The position numbers and the translations under genes are program-made. Source: a virus. Taken from it: a DNA stretch of 44,669 nucleotides. Of the stretch, positions 30,229 to 36,673 are shown one piece after another. The stretch lies in the IMG/VR virus record IMGVR_UViG_3300046535_000838, positions 1 through 44,669 of that record; one strand, 5' to 3'. The notes under the pieces were generated by a model. It saw only the letters and a program-made list of their open reading frames with translations, searched no databases and was not told the DNA's origin. Positions within the stretch are counted from its first letter, which is position 1. Every line of letters starts with the position of its first letter.

Positions 30229-30420
30229 TTACATTCTCGGCTGATCGTCGCCAACGATAGCGTCGTGCTGTTCATACTCGGCCTGCACTTGGCGCTCGCG
30301 CGCCAGGATATCGGTACATAAATCCGCGCATTCATCGCAGATGAAAGCAGTCATGCCAGCGAGCAATGTTTCAACTTCATGCTGTGACTTTCCGCAAAAC
30401 GAACAATAAATGGTGCCCAT
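30229..30420 (-). CDS. stand-alone ClpX-type zinc-binding domain
   Basis: The protein has 63 residues. [18 protein letters not shown] and then [15 protein letters not shown] match the N-terminal C4 zinc-binding domain of the ClpX unfoldase, with Cys 6, 9, 28 and 31. The AAA ATPase part of ClpX is absent; a short acidic tail ends the protein. In ClpX this domain dimerises and binds adaptors and some substrates. A lone copy could compete for adaptors or form mixed dimers and thereby adjust ClpXP proteolysis. This is inferred. Confidence 0.85.
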   Translation of the reverse strand: MGTIYCSFCGKSQHEVETLLAGMTAFICDECADLCTDILARERQVQAEYEQHDAIVGDDQPRM

Positions 30421-30426
30421 TCGTCC

Positions 30427-30612
30427 CTAAGCCTTTTTCTGAGCGTTGAGGTGCTGCCGGCGGTTTAATTCTTGCTCACACTGTCGCCTGAAATTATCGG
30501 CGACCGCGACTGCCGCTCCCCACCCAGTCGCATTACGGACTTCGGCAGCCCATCTGTCAGCCTCCGCGCGAAGTTGGTCATCAGTCATTTCTCGGAAAGG
30601 CTTGTCTGTCAT
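30427..30612 (-). CDS. small helical protein
   Basis: The protein has 61 residues from ATG 30612, MTDKPFREMTDDQLRAEADR, then WAAEVRNATGWGAAVAVADN and EQELNRRQHLNAQKKA. It is a likely helical hairpin. Its start overlaps the preceding gene by 32 bases. No family is recognised. Confidence 0.6.
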   Translation of the reverse strand: MTDKPFREMTDDQLRAEADRWAAEVRNATGWGAAVAVADNFRRQCEQELNRRQHLNAQKKA

Positions 30613-30790
30613 CGACCACACCCTTCTTCTGGGCACGCGGCCGGCGTCGGGCCGCATTGACACGCCGTTTTCGTTCCGCATAACGAATTGGATCGGCCTT
30701 GATCGCCTGGAATTTTGCCGCCTCATAGGCTACGGGGTCTGCTATACGAGATATGCCGTATTTACCAGGTCCAGGATATCCTTTCGGCAT
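30581..30790 (-). CDS. small basic protein
   Basis: The protein has 69 residues, MPKGYPGPGKYGISRIADPV, then AERKRRVNAARRRPRAQKKG. It is strongly basic and would bind nucleic acid. It resembles small HNH-free basic phage proteins. No family is assigned. Confidence 0.6.
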   Translation of the reverse strand: MPKGYPGPGKYGISRIADPVAYEAAKFQAIKADPIRYAERKRRVNAARRRPRAQKKGVVDDRQAFPRND

Positions 30791-30795
30791 TGACG

Positions 30796-30966
30796 TTAAT
30801 CCATATCAACAGCAGGCGTGGGCCGTTCGCCCTCACAACAATGCGCGATCCCGGACCCATTGCAGGACGGGCAAGGCAATTCCCGCTCAACGACCATTCG
30901 TGGCCCTAGAAGCGGAAACCTTAGAACCGGGAGCTTTCCGCTGCCGCCGCAATCCTCGCATCTCAC
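30796..30966 (-). CDS. DnaJ-like zinc-finger mini-protein
   Basis: The protein has 56 residues from GTG 30966, which overlaps the GapR-like stop (GTGA). It reads VRCEDCGGSGKLP and later LPCPSCNGSGIAHCCEGERP. The two CxxCxGxG motifs are those of the DnaJ/Hsp40 cysteine-rich domain. Here they stand alone, a type I know from other phages. It could bind unfolded proteins or simply be a structural zinc unit. Confidence 0.7.
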   Translation of the reverse strand: MRCEDCGGSGKLPVLRFPLLGPRMVVERELPCPSCNGSGIAHCCEGERPTPAVDMD

Positions 30967-31253
30967 TTCGCGGCGTCCCGCAGCGCGGCCTCGCCGAGCG
31001 GGGTGCTGGCGAGTGCGCCAAGCCGCCCTAGTAGGTCTTCCGCGCTCTCGTCAAACTTCTTCCGCTTGCGGCGCTTCTCGTCGCCCTCCATGTGGAGTTT
31101 GACGGTACGGCGCAGCAGCTTGACATCGACGCCCTCGGTCTCTTTGGCGTCGGCATATAGCTGTTTGATGTCAGCCTTGCGCTCGGCGATCTCATCTTCA
31201 AGCGCAATGATGTCCATGAAGAACGGATTTTCCGGCGGCCGGTTCGCGAGCAT
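30963..31253 (-). CDS. GapR-like (DUF2312) DNA-binding protein
   Basis: The protein has 96 residues with AGGAG upstream of ATG 31253. IIALEDEIAERKADIKQLYA, DAKETEGVDVKLLRRTVKLH and then a basic stretch KRRKRKKF match the helical pattern of GapR, in which DIKEVYAEAKxxGFDVKILR is typical. GapR coats overtwisted DNA ahead of forks and is restricted to Alphaproteobacteria and their phages. A phage copy may assist replication of its own genome or interfere with the host chromosome. The extra basic segment after the core is unusual. Confidence 0.75.
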   Translation of the reverse strand: MLANRPPENPFFMDIIALEDEIAERKADIKQLYADAKETEGVDVKLLRRTVKLHMEGDEKRRKRKKFDESAEDLLGRLGALASTPLGEAALRDAAK

Positions 31254-31280
31254 GATTTTCTCCTACCGAGAATAGTATTA

Positions 31281-31484
31281 TCAGCGATCGGCAACCGTCA
31301 GCGCCGCTCGGCCCATCGCTGCGACCGCATTCCCGAACCGGATCGCGGCCTCCGCGTCGAGATACGAGAAGTTGACAGTTCCGGTATATTCTGAATCGCG
31401 AAGCATCGTCTCGATGATGACGCGGGGGCCTAAGTGTCCATTGGGTAGACGCTCGCGCGAGGCGGCGATTGCGTACTCGGTCAT
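31281..31484 (-). CDS. small hypothetical protein
   Basis: The protein has 67 residues, MTEYAIAASRERLPNGHLGP, then GTVNFSYLDAEAAIRFGNAV. It is a small mixed fold. It overlaps the upstream gene by four bases. No family is recognised. Confidence 0.6.
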   Translation of the reverse strand: MTEYAIAASRERLPNGHLGPRVIIETMLRDSEYTGTVNFSYLDAEAAIRFGNAVAAMGRAALTVADR

Positions 31485-31693
31485 ACAAACACCCGCTGCC
31501 TATCCAATTGCTCGAAACCACAACGCGCGCATGTGCGGCGCTGCTGAAGCCCTTCGCCAATCTTCTGTGAGGGATTGTCTCCTGAGTTTATCGCGTACCG
31601 TTTAACAACCTCCCACTTTCCATAGTCGTGACAGACAAAAGGCCACCAGCGTTCGCAGGCACTAGGATCGGCCTTAGTGGCGGTGTCGGTCAT
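31481..31693 (-). CDS. small protein with paired cysteines
   Basis: The protein has 70 residues, MTDTATKADPSACERWWPFV, CHDYGKWEVVKRY, then RRTCARCGFEQLDRQRVFV. The C...H...CxxC pattern fits a zinc site. It overlaps neighbours on both sides. This kind of protein is common in phages, with unknown role. Confidence 0.65.
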   Translation of the reverse strand: MTDTATKADPSACERWWPFVCHDYGKWEVVKRYAINSGDNPSQKIGEGLQQRRTCARCGFEQLDRQRVFV

Positions 31694-31902
31694 TGCGTTG
31701 CCTCCGGTGGCTCGCTCACATTGAAGAAGTCATGGGGCATAACTTGCCCAGCGGTACACAGTGCGATCTGCTGCGCTAGGCGCAGGCTCGGCTGTCGATT
31801 ACCCGCGCATAGGTCGCTGAGATACCCTTTGGATATCCCTAGCTGTATCGCAAAGGCAGACTGCCGTGTTTTATTGGCCCAAAGCCAATCATCTAGCTTC
31901 AT
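31690..31902 (-). CDS. XRE/Cro-family transcription regulator
   Basis: The protein has 70 residues from ATG 31902. The HTH is NKTRQSAFAIQLGISKGYLS, then DLCAGNRQPSLRLAQQIALC, which is the YdaS/Cro type. It is the first gene of the 31.9-27.8 kb unit and faces the rightward small-gene unit across a 165-base gap, the usual arrangement for a repressor controlling both. The promoter leaves almost no leader. A longer frame to 32196 crosses that promoter and is rejected. Confidence 0.82.
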   Translation of the reverse strand: MKLDDWLWANKTRQSAFAIQLGISKGYLSDLCAGNRQPSLRLAQQIALCTAGQVMPHDFFNVSEPPEATQ

Positions 31903-31909
31903 GGGCGGC

Positions 31910-31938
31910 ACCCTAGCGGCGACAAAAATCTTTTGCAA
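31910..31938 (-). promoter_or_regulatory. promoter of the repressor gene, near-leaderless
   Basis: On the minus strand TTGCAA (31938-31933), a 17-base spacer and TAGGGT (31915-31910) precede ATG 31902 by eight bases. Next to it lies GCAAGCGAA-AAAAG-TTCGTTGC (31935-31956), an imperfect inverted repeat that could be the repressor operator. Confidence 0.5.
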
Positions 31939-31989
31939 GCGAAAAAAGTTCGTTGCGTGCCGGTTGGTTTTGTGCCACCGTCTGTCTCG

Positions 31990-32051
31990 CCGCCGACCCC
32001 GCTCTACCCCTGTGGGCGTGAGCCGGTTCCAATCCCGGTGAGGGTCGGCGG
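31990..32051. repeat. inverted repeat in the leader of the 32 kb unit
   Basis: CCGCCGACCC (31990-31999) and GGGTCGGCGG (32042-32051) form a 10-base perfect inverted repeat. It encloses CCC/GGG and CCGG/CCGG mini-hairpins and GGTTCCAATCC, which looks like a tRNA T-loop. It ends 16 bases before ATG 32068, so it lies in the leader of the first gene. The total of 62 bases is too short for a tRNA. Confidence 0.45.
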
Positions 32052-32067
32052 TACTTGGAGGGATGAT

Positions 32068-32250
32068 ATGACAAAAGGCGTAGATCCTGACTGCTATGAT
32101 CTGGCCGCCAAATTTCTCGGGGACGCCTATAAAGGGATGCCGCCGACAAAAGAGGAAGCAGCCGCCGATCTGCGTACTCTCTCTGAGGCGATCCAAGAAG
32201 CGATCGACGATTGGTTCTACGCTAAATATGACGGGGAGCGCGGGCCATGA
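32068..32250 (+). CDS. small hypothetical helical protein
   Basis: The protein has 60 residues from ATG 32068 with GGAGGG upstream. It reads MTKGVDPDCYDLAAKFLGDA, then EEAAADLRTLSEAIQEAIDD. It is acidic and helical. It is the first gene of the rightward small-gene unit. Confidence 0.65.
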   Translation: MTKGVDPDCYDLAAKFLGDAYKGMPPTKEEAAADLRTLSEAIQEAIDDWFYAKYDGERGP

Positions 32251-32483
32251 GTTTCGCAGACGACATCTGGCAGCAGGCCAAGGCGCATCAGGAATGCTAC
32301 ATCGCCGGCATGCGGGCCTCCGATGGGGAAAGCGCGCGGAAACTGGCGGCGCTGATCGAGCAATGTGAGCAAGTCCTCAACCATCTGAACGAATACGGAT
32401 GTGCGCCGGCCTTTGGCTCGACGCCATTTACCTACCATGCGGCGGCGCTACTGAACGCTGCGATAAAGGAAGCCCAAAAATGA
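32247..32483 (+). CDS. small hypothetical helical protein
   Basis: The protein has 78 residues, MSFADDIWQQAKAHQECYIA, then ARKLAALIEQCEQVLNHLNE. It is helical. ATGA overlaps link it to both neighbours. No family is recognised. Confidence 0.65.
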   Translation: MSFADDIWQQAKAHQECYIAGMRASDGESARKLAALIEQCEQVLNHLNEYGCAPAFGSTPFTYHAAALLNAAIKEAQK

Positions 32484-32653
32484 GCGACTGGCCCACCGAT
32501 GAATACGGCCCGTGGGACCACGGCTGGAACCTCGTGAAGCGGACGCTGCGCCGGATCGAGTTGGAGAAGCAGTTCCCTGGCTTCACGCTTGACCAGATCG
32601 TCGCTGGCCTGCGCCGCCCGGTGCTGGAGAACCCGCCGAGGTTAGAGCCATGA
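32480..32653 (+). CDS. small hypothetical protein
   Basis: The protein has 57 residues, MSDWPTDEYGPWDHGWNLVK, then RTLRRIELEKQFPGFTLDQI. Its first 12 bases are identical to those of the gene at 33032. ATGA overlaps on both sides. Confidence 0.6.
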   Translation: MSDWPTDEYGPWDHGWNLVKRTLRRIELEKQFPGFTLDQIVAGLRRPVLENPPRLEP

Positions 32654-32829
32654 TTGATTTTACTTGTTCTGTCTGCGGCGCAATCTGCAACATCGCTCCT
32701 GATCCACCGGGACGCGCTGTATGCCAGGATCACTGCGAAGATCACGAATACGAATACGACCGCTCAGTTGGCTGGCATGTCTGCAAGCACTGTGACAAAG
32801 CCGCTCCCTACGATTGGAATGATCCATGA
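32650..32829 (+). CDS. small double-zinc-ribbon protein
   Basis: The protein has 59 residues, MIDFTCSVCGAICNIAPDPP, then CQDHCEDHEYEYDRSVGWHV and CKHCDKAAPYDWNDP. Three CxxC-type pairs could bind one or two zinc ions. It overlaps neighbours by four bases at each end. Confidence 0.65.
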   Translation: MIDFTCSVCGAICNIAPDPPGRAVCQDHCEDHEYEYDRSVGWHVCKHCDKAAPYDWNDP

Positions 32830-33032
32830 CGCCGTGCCGCTACCCGCCCCACGATTGGGAGGCGTCCTTGGATCATTTCGACGACGAGCCGATAGAGACG
32901 TGCGCCGACCCGCTCGGCGTCGGTGGCACGGAGACCATCATCCGGCACGGCTACGGGCGCGCGGCCCTCGGGGTGATCGGGATCGTTGCCACGGTCTGCG
33001 GGTTCGGCGCGCTGCTGTACGGTCTCAGTTGA
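32826..33032 (+). CDS. small membrane protein
   Basis: The protein has 68 residues, MTPCRYPPHDWEASLDHFDD, then a C-terminal membrane helix RAALGVIGIVATVCGFGALL. The soluble N-terminal part is acidic. Overlaps on both sides. Confidence 0.6.
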   Translation: MTPCRYPPHDWEASLDHFDDEPIETCADPLGVGGTETIIRHGYGRAALGVIGIVATVCGFGALLYGLS

Positions 33033-33151
33033 TGAGCGACTGGGCCGGCTTCTGGGTCGCCGTTGCCATGCTGATGATAGCCTTCGGGGCAGCGGACTGC
33101 CAGCACGGCACCAGCATTGCGCAGGCCGTCGTGACACGCCTATCGAAGTGA
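33032..33151 (+). CDS. 39-residue membrane peptide
   Basis: It reads MSDWAGFWVAVAMLMIAFGA then ADCQHGTSIAQAVVTRLSK. One membrane helix. ATG shares its A with the previous TGA. Its first 12 bases match the gene at 32480. Confidence 0.55.
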   Translation: MSDWAGFWVAVAMLMIAFGAADCQHGTSIAQAVVTRLSK

Positions 33152-33156
33152 CCAGA

Positions 33157-33408
33157 ATGGCTAATAACCGACCCGAAACACAATCCGGCTGGCGGCCGAT
33201 CGAGACCGCCATCAAGGACGCGCAAGCCAATAACGATGGTTGGATACCAGCCTCGTTGTTCGCAATTAAGCGCGACTGGGGTTGGGAAATGTGGGTCGGG
33301 CAATGCGATGCGGGCGATGTTTGGTTGGGTCGCACAGATGATGGTGCGTGCTTCGATACAGAGCCTCCGACCCATTGGATGCCGCGTCCGGACGAACCAA
33401 CCTGCTGA
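33157..33408 (+). CDS. small DUF551-like protein
   Basis: The protein has 83 residues, MANNRPETQSGWRPIETAIK, then WEMWVGQCDAGDVWLGRTDD and PTHWMPRPDEP. The W-R-P-I-E-T-A opening and the THWMP ending are those of the DUF551 family found in many phages. A GTG at 33148 is an alternative start overlapping the previous stop. Function unknown. Confidence 0.72.
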   Translation: MANNRPETQSGWRPIETAIKDAQANNDGWIPASLFAIKRDWGWEMWVGQCDAGDVWLGRTDDGACFDTEPPTHWMPRPDEPTC

Positions 33409-33433
33409 GAGCAATTAACGTCAGGAGAACGCG

Positions 33434-33628
33434 ATGTTTGAACCGAAGGATATGCGGACCGGCTACTATCGTGTTCGCAAGGGCAACTTTCCGCGCTCAC
33501 TGGATGGTGTCGTCCATCCGCATTGGAGCGTCGCGCGGTGGATGCCTGCGGCCGAGGAATGGCGAACGGGGAACGATGGCAACTTCCCGCGCGGTCACTG
33601 GGACGAAATCGGCGACAAGGTAGCGTGA
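33434..33628 (+). CDS. small hypothetical protein
   Basis: The protein has 64 residues, MFEPKDMRTGYYRVRKGNFP, then WMPAAEEWRTGNDGNFPRGH. AGGAG precedes the ATG. Its ending GDKVA overlaps the next GTG start. No family is recognised. Confidence 0.65.
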   Translation: MFEPKDMRTGYYRVRKGNFPRSLDGVVHPHWSVARWMPAAEEWRTGNDGNFPRGHWDEIGDKVA

Positions 33629-33795
33629 GCGGCCGCGCCCTCAATACAAGGCAATGCGCCTGGGTGCTGACCGCGACTGTCTTCATAATCGGTGGCGGCA
33701 TTGGGAGCGCATTCGGGGAGCCGGTCTTGGGCGCGGGTATAGCCTGCACGCTGTTAGCTGCCGTCTCGTATGGCATAAGGATCATCGGACTATGA
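33625..33795 (+). CDS. small two-helix membrane protein
   Basis: The protein has 56 residues from GTG 33625 (GTGA overlap). Two membrane helices: WVLTATVFIIGGGIGSAF and VLGAGIACTLLAAVSYGI. The start region, GTGAGCGGCCGCGCCCTC, resembles that of the next gene (ATGAGCGACCGCGCCCTC). Confidence 0.6.
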   Translation: MSGRALNTRQCAWVLTATVFIIGGGIGSAFGEPVLGAGIACTLLAAVSYGIRIIGL

Positions 33796-33998
33796 GCGAC
33801 CGCGCCCTCTCGATGCCGGAACCAATTTGCGGGGAAGACGCCGCGTACCGCTATACATGGCCCGGTAGAAATGAATCCTTCGTTTGCGAAGCGCACGCCC
33901 TACGGCTCGCCTCGGTCGCCGCCGCAATGGGGCTGAATCTGCAACTCGTCCCCGTTCCGCCTAAACAAGAGTATTGCCAGCAAAGGGTCGCTCGATGA
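33792..33998 (+). CDS. small hypothetical protein
   Basis: The protein has 68 residues, MSDRALSMPEPICGEDAAYR, then NESFVCEAHALRLASVAAAM. Two to three cysteines and a histidine (ICGED, VCEAH) might bind metal. ATGA overlaps link it to both neighbours. Confidence 0.62.
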   Translation: MSDRALSMPEPICGEDAAYRYTWPGRNESFVCEAHALRLASVAAAMGLNLQLVPVPPKQEYCQQRVAR

Positions 33999-34156
33999 GC
34001 GCCCTCTCCCGCGCCAACCGGGGATTCCAAGCCTGGATCCATCGGCCTGCGCAATGGTGGCAGTTTTGGAGACCCCAGAGCGCATCACCGGGCGGAATGA
34101 TAATGGCACTCTTGCTGGTTGTGGCGGGCGCGCTAGTGTTGGTTCTGAGCAGATGA
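33995..34156 (+). CDS. small membrane protein
   Basis: The protein has 53 residues, MSALSRANRGFQAWIHRPAQ, then WWQFWRPQSASP and a membrane helix MIMALLLVVAGALVLVL. Trp/Arg-rich before the helix. Function unknown. Confidence 0.6.
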   Translation: MSALSRANRGFQAWIHRPAQWWQFWRPQSASPGGMIMALLLVVAGALVLVLSR

Positions 34157-34338
34157 ATCCAGAGGAATATGGTCCAGGCGATTGGACGAATGGCGAGGTA
34201 GAGGCCGCTAAAGCGCTGTGGGACGCACATAACCCACATCGGCGCGTCGGTCTGCTTCATCCAACCATAGCCGACGCATGGATGCGGTATTTGCCTGATG
34301 CGCGAACCTGCTTCCGTATCTTCAAGTCGTACTCATAG
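34153..34338 (+). CDS. small hypothetical protein
   Basis: The protein has 61 residues, MNPEEYGPGDWTNGEVEAAK, then VGLLHPTIADAWMRYLPDAR. ATGA overlap with the previous gene. The segment after its stop matches the one after the gene at 34354. Confidence 0.62.
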   Translation: MNPEEYGPGDWTNGEVEAAKALWDAHNPHRRVGLLHPTIADAWMRYLPDARTCFRIFKSYS

Positions 34339-34353
34339 ACGGTGTTCTGAGCA

Positions 34354-34638
34354 ATGGATGATTTGATTGCACGGTTGGAAGCGGCAACCGAAGGCGGTGC
34401 CGTGAACGATGTTTACATTGAGCTTGCGATCCACGGGCGCGCAACCCGAGATCCACCAGTCCCTCACTACACAACCTCGCTCGACGCAGCGCTGCCGGAT
34501 GAGAAAATCATCAAAACGGAAATCGACGCGCAGGGTTGGCACGCTACCGCGCTGGCGGTTGACGGGCGCTCGGTTTACGGTTTCGGGCGTACCGAGGCAC
34601 TTGCCAGGCGCATCGCTGCCCTCAAGGCGCGCTCATAG
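34354..34638 (+). CDS. conserved small phage protein
   Basis: The protein has 94 residues, MDDLIARLEAATEGGAVNDV, then HYTTSLDAALPDEKIIKTEI and VYGFGRTEALARRIAALKAR. The MxDLIARLEAA opening and the TTSLDAAL segment are shared by a family often seen in phages of Alphaproteobacteria. Function unknown. Confidence 0.75.
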   Translation: MDDLIARLEAATEGGAVNDVYIELAIHGRATRDPPVPHYTTSLDAALPDEKIIKTEIDAQGWHATALAVDGRSVYGFGRTEALARRIAALKARS

Positions 34639-34654
34639 GCGGTATTCTGGAGTA

Positions 34655-34867
34655 ATGACCGTCAGCGAACTACGGGAACTGGCTAAGACTATGGGATTTT
34701 ATCTCGTGCCTAGGCGCGTGTCGCCAGAGCGGGCGGCGAAGACCCATTGTAAGTTTGGGCACCCTCTGAAATTCTGGCCGTGTGGAGAACATTCGTGCCC
34801 CATCTGTAAGAGAGCGGGCGTCAAACGACGCCGCGCTGAGATCGCAGCCGGGACACGAATTGGCTGA
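34655..34867 (+). CDS. small zinc-finger protein
   Basis: The protein has 70 residues from ATG 34655. MTVSELRELAKTMGFYLVPR leads to THCKFGHPLKFWPCGEHSCP and ICKRAGVKRRRAEIAAG. The CxxxH...CxxC set and basic tail resemble the protein at 25086. The leader CTCATAGGCGGTATTCTGG is an imperfect repeat of the one before 34354. It is last in the rightward unit and converges with the lysis genes. Confidence 0.68.
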   Translation: MTVSELRELAKTMGFYLVPRRVSPERAAKTHCKFGHPLKFWPCGEHSCPICKRAGVKRRRAEIAAGTRIG

Positions 34868-34888
34868 GAATTCTCGGCAACGTACCGG

Positions 34889-35173
34889 CTACAGTTTCCC
34901 GAGAGCCGTTTTCAGGATCTGCGACTGCTGGCAGAGCCATGCCGCGCTCGACGGGTCGCCGACCAACTTCGCCACACCGCTCGCTGTACCACATCCGACC
35001 TGCACGCCAGCCGCGACTGCTGGCCCGATGGTGGGGATAAATATGGCGAGGTTGGCGAGCGGCAACGCTTCCGCGCACCCGGCTTGGACAGCGGCGCTTG
35101 TATCCTGAATTTGTGCGGCAGTGCATGCTGAAACTGCGAGCAGAGCGGCAGCGGCGATCGGTTTGCGATGCAT
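34889..35173 (-). CDS. small lipoprotein at the end of the lysis block
   Basis: The protein has 94 residues. MHRKPIAAAALLAVSACTAA has a lipobox VSAC, so the mature protein should be lipidated at Cys 17. Two hydrophobic segments follow (LANLAIFIPTIGPAVAAGVQ). It may act in outer-membrane disruption or be a small phage lipoprotein of another kind. It ends the late unit. Confidence 0.65.
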   Translation of the reverse strand: MHRKPIAAAALLAVSACTAAQIQDTSAAVQAGCAEALPLANLAIFIPTIGPAVAAGVQVGCGTASGVAKLVGDPSSAAWLCQQSQILKTALGKL

Positions 35174-35186
35174 GGATCTCTCCTAG

Positions 35187-35345
35187 TTAGCGAATAGGCG
35201 CGCCGAAAACTCCCCAGCCGAGGAGGCCGATCAGGATATAGATTAGCAACATCGGTCCGCGCTCGATATTGAAGGGCCACCACCAGTAGCCCGTGAACAG
35301 CAGCGAGATCACATATAAGATCCAGAACCAGATGCCCGCGGTCAT
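35187..35345 (-). CDS. small two-helix membrane protein, holin-like
   Basis: The protein has 52 residues, MTAGIWFWILYVISLLFTGY, WWWPFNIERGP, then MLLIYILIGLLGWGVF. Two membrane helices with a short loop. It starts three bases after the stop of the holin candidate. This could be a second holin or an antiholin. Confidence 0.7.
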   Translation of the reverse strand: MTAGIWFWILYVISLLFTGYWWWPFNIERGPMLLIYILIGLLGWGVFGAPIR

Positions 35346-35347
35346 GG

Positions 35348-35713
35348 CTACGTTCCTTGTGTTGGAGGCGGTGCGCTTACCGCCAGTGCCGCGCTGTTCG
35401 CGGCAATCGTGTCGTCCTTCTTCGCCGCGCTCGTAGCTAACACGGAATCCTTGTCCTGGCTCGACTTCGATGAGCCAAACCAGAAATTCACCGACGTTGT
35501 AGCCATCCCGATAGCAGCGCCCAGCGCCACGTTAAAAAGCGTCTGCTCCGGCAGCATGTACGCTAACCCTAACCCGACCACGAACACGATCAGGGTCATA
35601 GCCGTTAGGCTAGGCAGCACCCACCATGGCGCACCCGACCGGCGATCGGCCGGTACGGATGACGGCGGCCCAGCATCTTTTGTTACCATCGTGGTTGTGT
35701 CCGTATCGCTCAT
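35348..35713 (-). CDS. holin candidate
   Basis: The protein has 121 residues. A polar N-terminus leads to two membrane helices, WVLPSLTAMTLIVFVVGLGL and LFNVALGAAIGMATTSVNFW, then a polar tail. The placing next to the endolysin gene supports a holin, which would let the endolysin cross the inner membrane. A C-terminal Ala/Pro-rich tail is unusual. Confidence 0.72.
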   Translation of the reverse strand: MSDTDTTTMVTKDAGPPSSVPADRRSGAPWWVLPSLTAMTLIVFVVGLGLAYMLPEQTLFNVALGAAIGMATTSVNFWFGSSKSSQDKDSVLATSAAKKDDTIAANSAALAVSAPPPTQGT

Positions 35714-35721
35714 ATGCTGCC

Positions 35722-36438
35722 CTACTTCTGTGCCGCGTAGTCCTGCATCGCCTGATAGGTCTTCGGTCCCGGCTTGCCGTCGATCTTGCCGTCGTAGAGA
35801 CTGTCGAGCGCGAGCGCAGCCTGTAGCGCAGCGATCAGATGCTCGATGAGGGCATTGTCCAGGTCTGGCTCGACAGGCGCAGGCGCAGGTATAGGGGCAG
35901 GCGGAACCGGTGGGATTGGTACTGGCGTCGGCTCCGATTGCTCAGCCGCCATGACAGCAGCTATCGCCGCATTGTAGCGTGCCGGGAACGTCGCATCGCT
36001 CAGCGAAGTCCACGTCGCTCGCAACGCCGAACCGATCCCGCCGATGCGCCCAGAACTTAGCATCGTGAGGAGATTGGCCCCGGTGCGCGAGTGATAGTCG
36101 CTCTGCGCGAGCATCCATCCCCCCCAGTCCTGATCGCCGGGGTTGCGGAAGTTTGGCGTCGTGCCGGCGGGGAACAGATTGGCGCAGGTGCCTTTCCACG
36201 TCGCCGGCTCGAACTGATAGCGCCCCGCCGCATGGCTGTTGTCCTTACCCGCCCACAGCGGGAAGCCGTTATATCCCGGTCGATCCGGCATGCCCTCGAA
36301 CGAACCGCCGCCGTAGAGGATTAAATACGGTGATATCCCGGCGTGTACGGCAGATGGATCACTTTCCCCCTGCGCGATGGCGATCAACAGCGCCCGCGCC
36401 TCTCGCGGCAGGTTCGCGGCAGGTAGGATCACAGCCAT
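35722..36438 (-). CDS. endolysin, lysozyme-like with C-terminal peptidoglycan-binding domain
   Basis: The protein has 238 residues. Residues 1-150 look like a lambda R or lysozyme-like muramidase/transglycosylase: LLIAIAQGESDPSAV with a candidate catalytic Glu, YLILYGGGSFEGMPDRPGYN, then DNSHAAGRYQFEPATWKGTC. A proline-rich linker follows (about 162-185). The C-terminal part, ALDSLYDGKIDGKPGPKTYQ, is a PG_binding_1-type repeat. No signal peptide, so a holin is needed. Confidence 0.85.
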   Translation of the reverse strand: MAVILPAANLPREARALLIAIAQGESDPSAVHAGISPYLILYGGGSFEGMPDRPGYNGFPLWAGKDNSHAAGRYQFEPATWKGTCANLFPAGTTPNFRNPGDQDWGGWMLAQSDYHSRTGANLLTMLSSGRIGGIGSALRATWTSLSDATFPARYNAAIAAVMAAEQSEPTPVPIPPVPPAPIPAPAPVEPDLDNALIEHLIAALQAALALDSLYDGKIDGKPGPKTYQAMQDYAAQK

Positions 36439-36439
36439 A

Positions 36440-36673
36440 TCAATCTTTCGTTGGTTCGTTCATCGCTGCCGTGCGCTCCGCCGCAAGCTCGGCGAGGCGC
36501 ACCCCAATTTCAACGTAGGCTTCACTCGCGTACTCGTGCCGGGCCGGCTCGGGCCTCAACGGTTCTGACGACCACCGTGGCACGCAAGGCTGGGCTACAG
36601 CTTCGTGATGCGCTTTCAGCGTGCCGCAATGAACGCATCGCTCGCTGATCCCGGAAAAGTCATGCTCGATCAT
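36440..36673 (-). CDS. small zinc-site protein in the lysis block
   Basis: The protein has 77 residues, MIEHDFSGISERCVHCGTLK, AHHEAVAQPCVPRW, ending ERTAAMNEPTKD. The CxxC plus HH/C set could bind zinc. Coupled to neighbours. No family is recognised. Confidence 0.6.
   Translation of the reverse strand: MIEHDFSGISERCVHCGTLKAHHEAVAQPCVPRWSSEPLRPEPARHEYASEAYVEIGVRLAELAAERTAAMNEPTKD

Noticed and set aside
31990-32051. tRNA gene
   Set aside because: It has a T-loop-like sequence and a closing stem, but at 62 bases there is no anticodon arm and the T-loop has C in place of the conserved purine.
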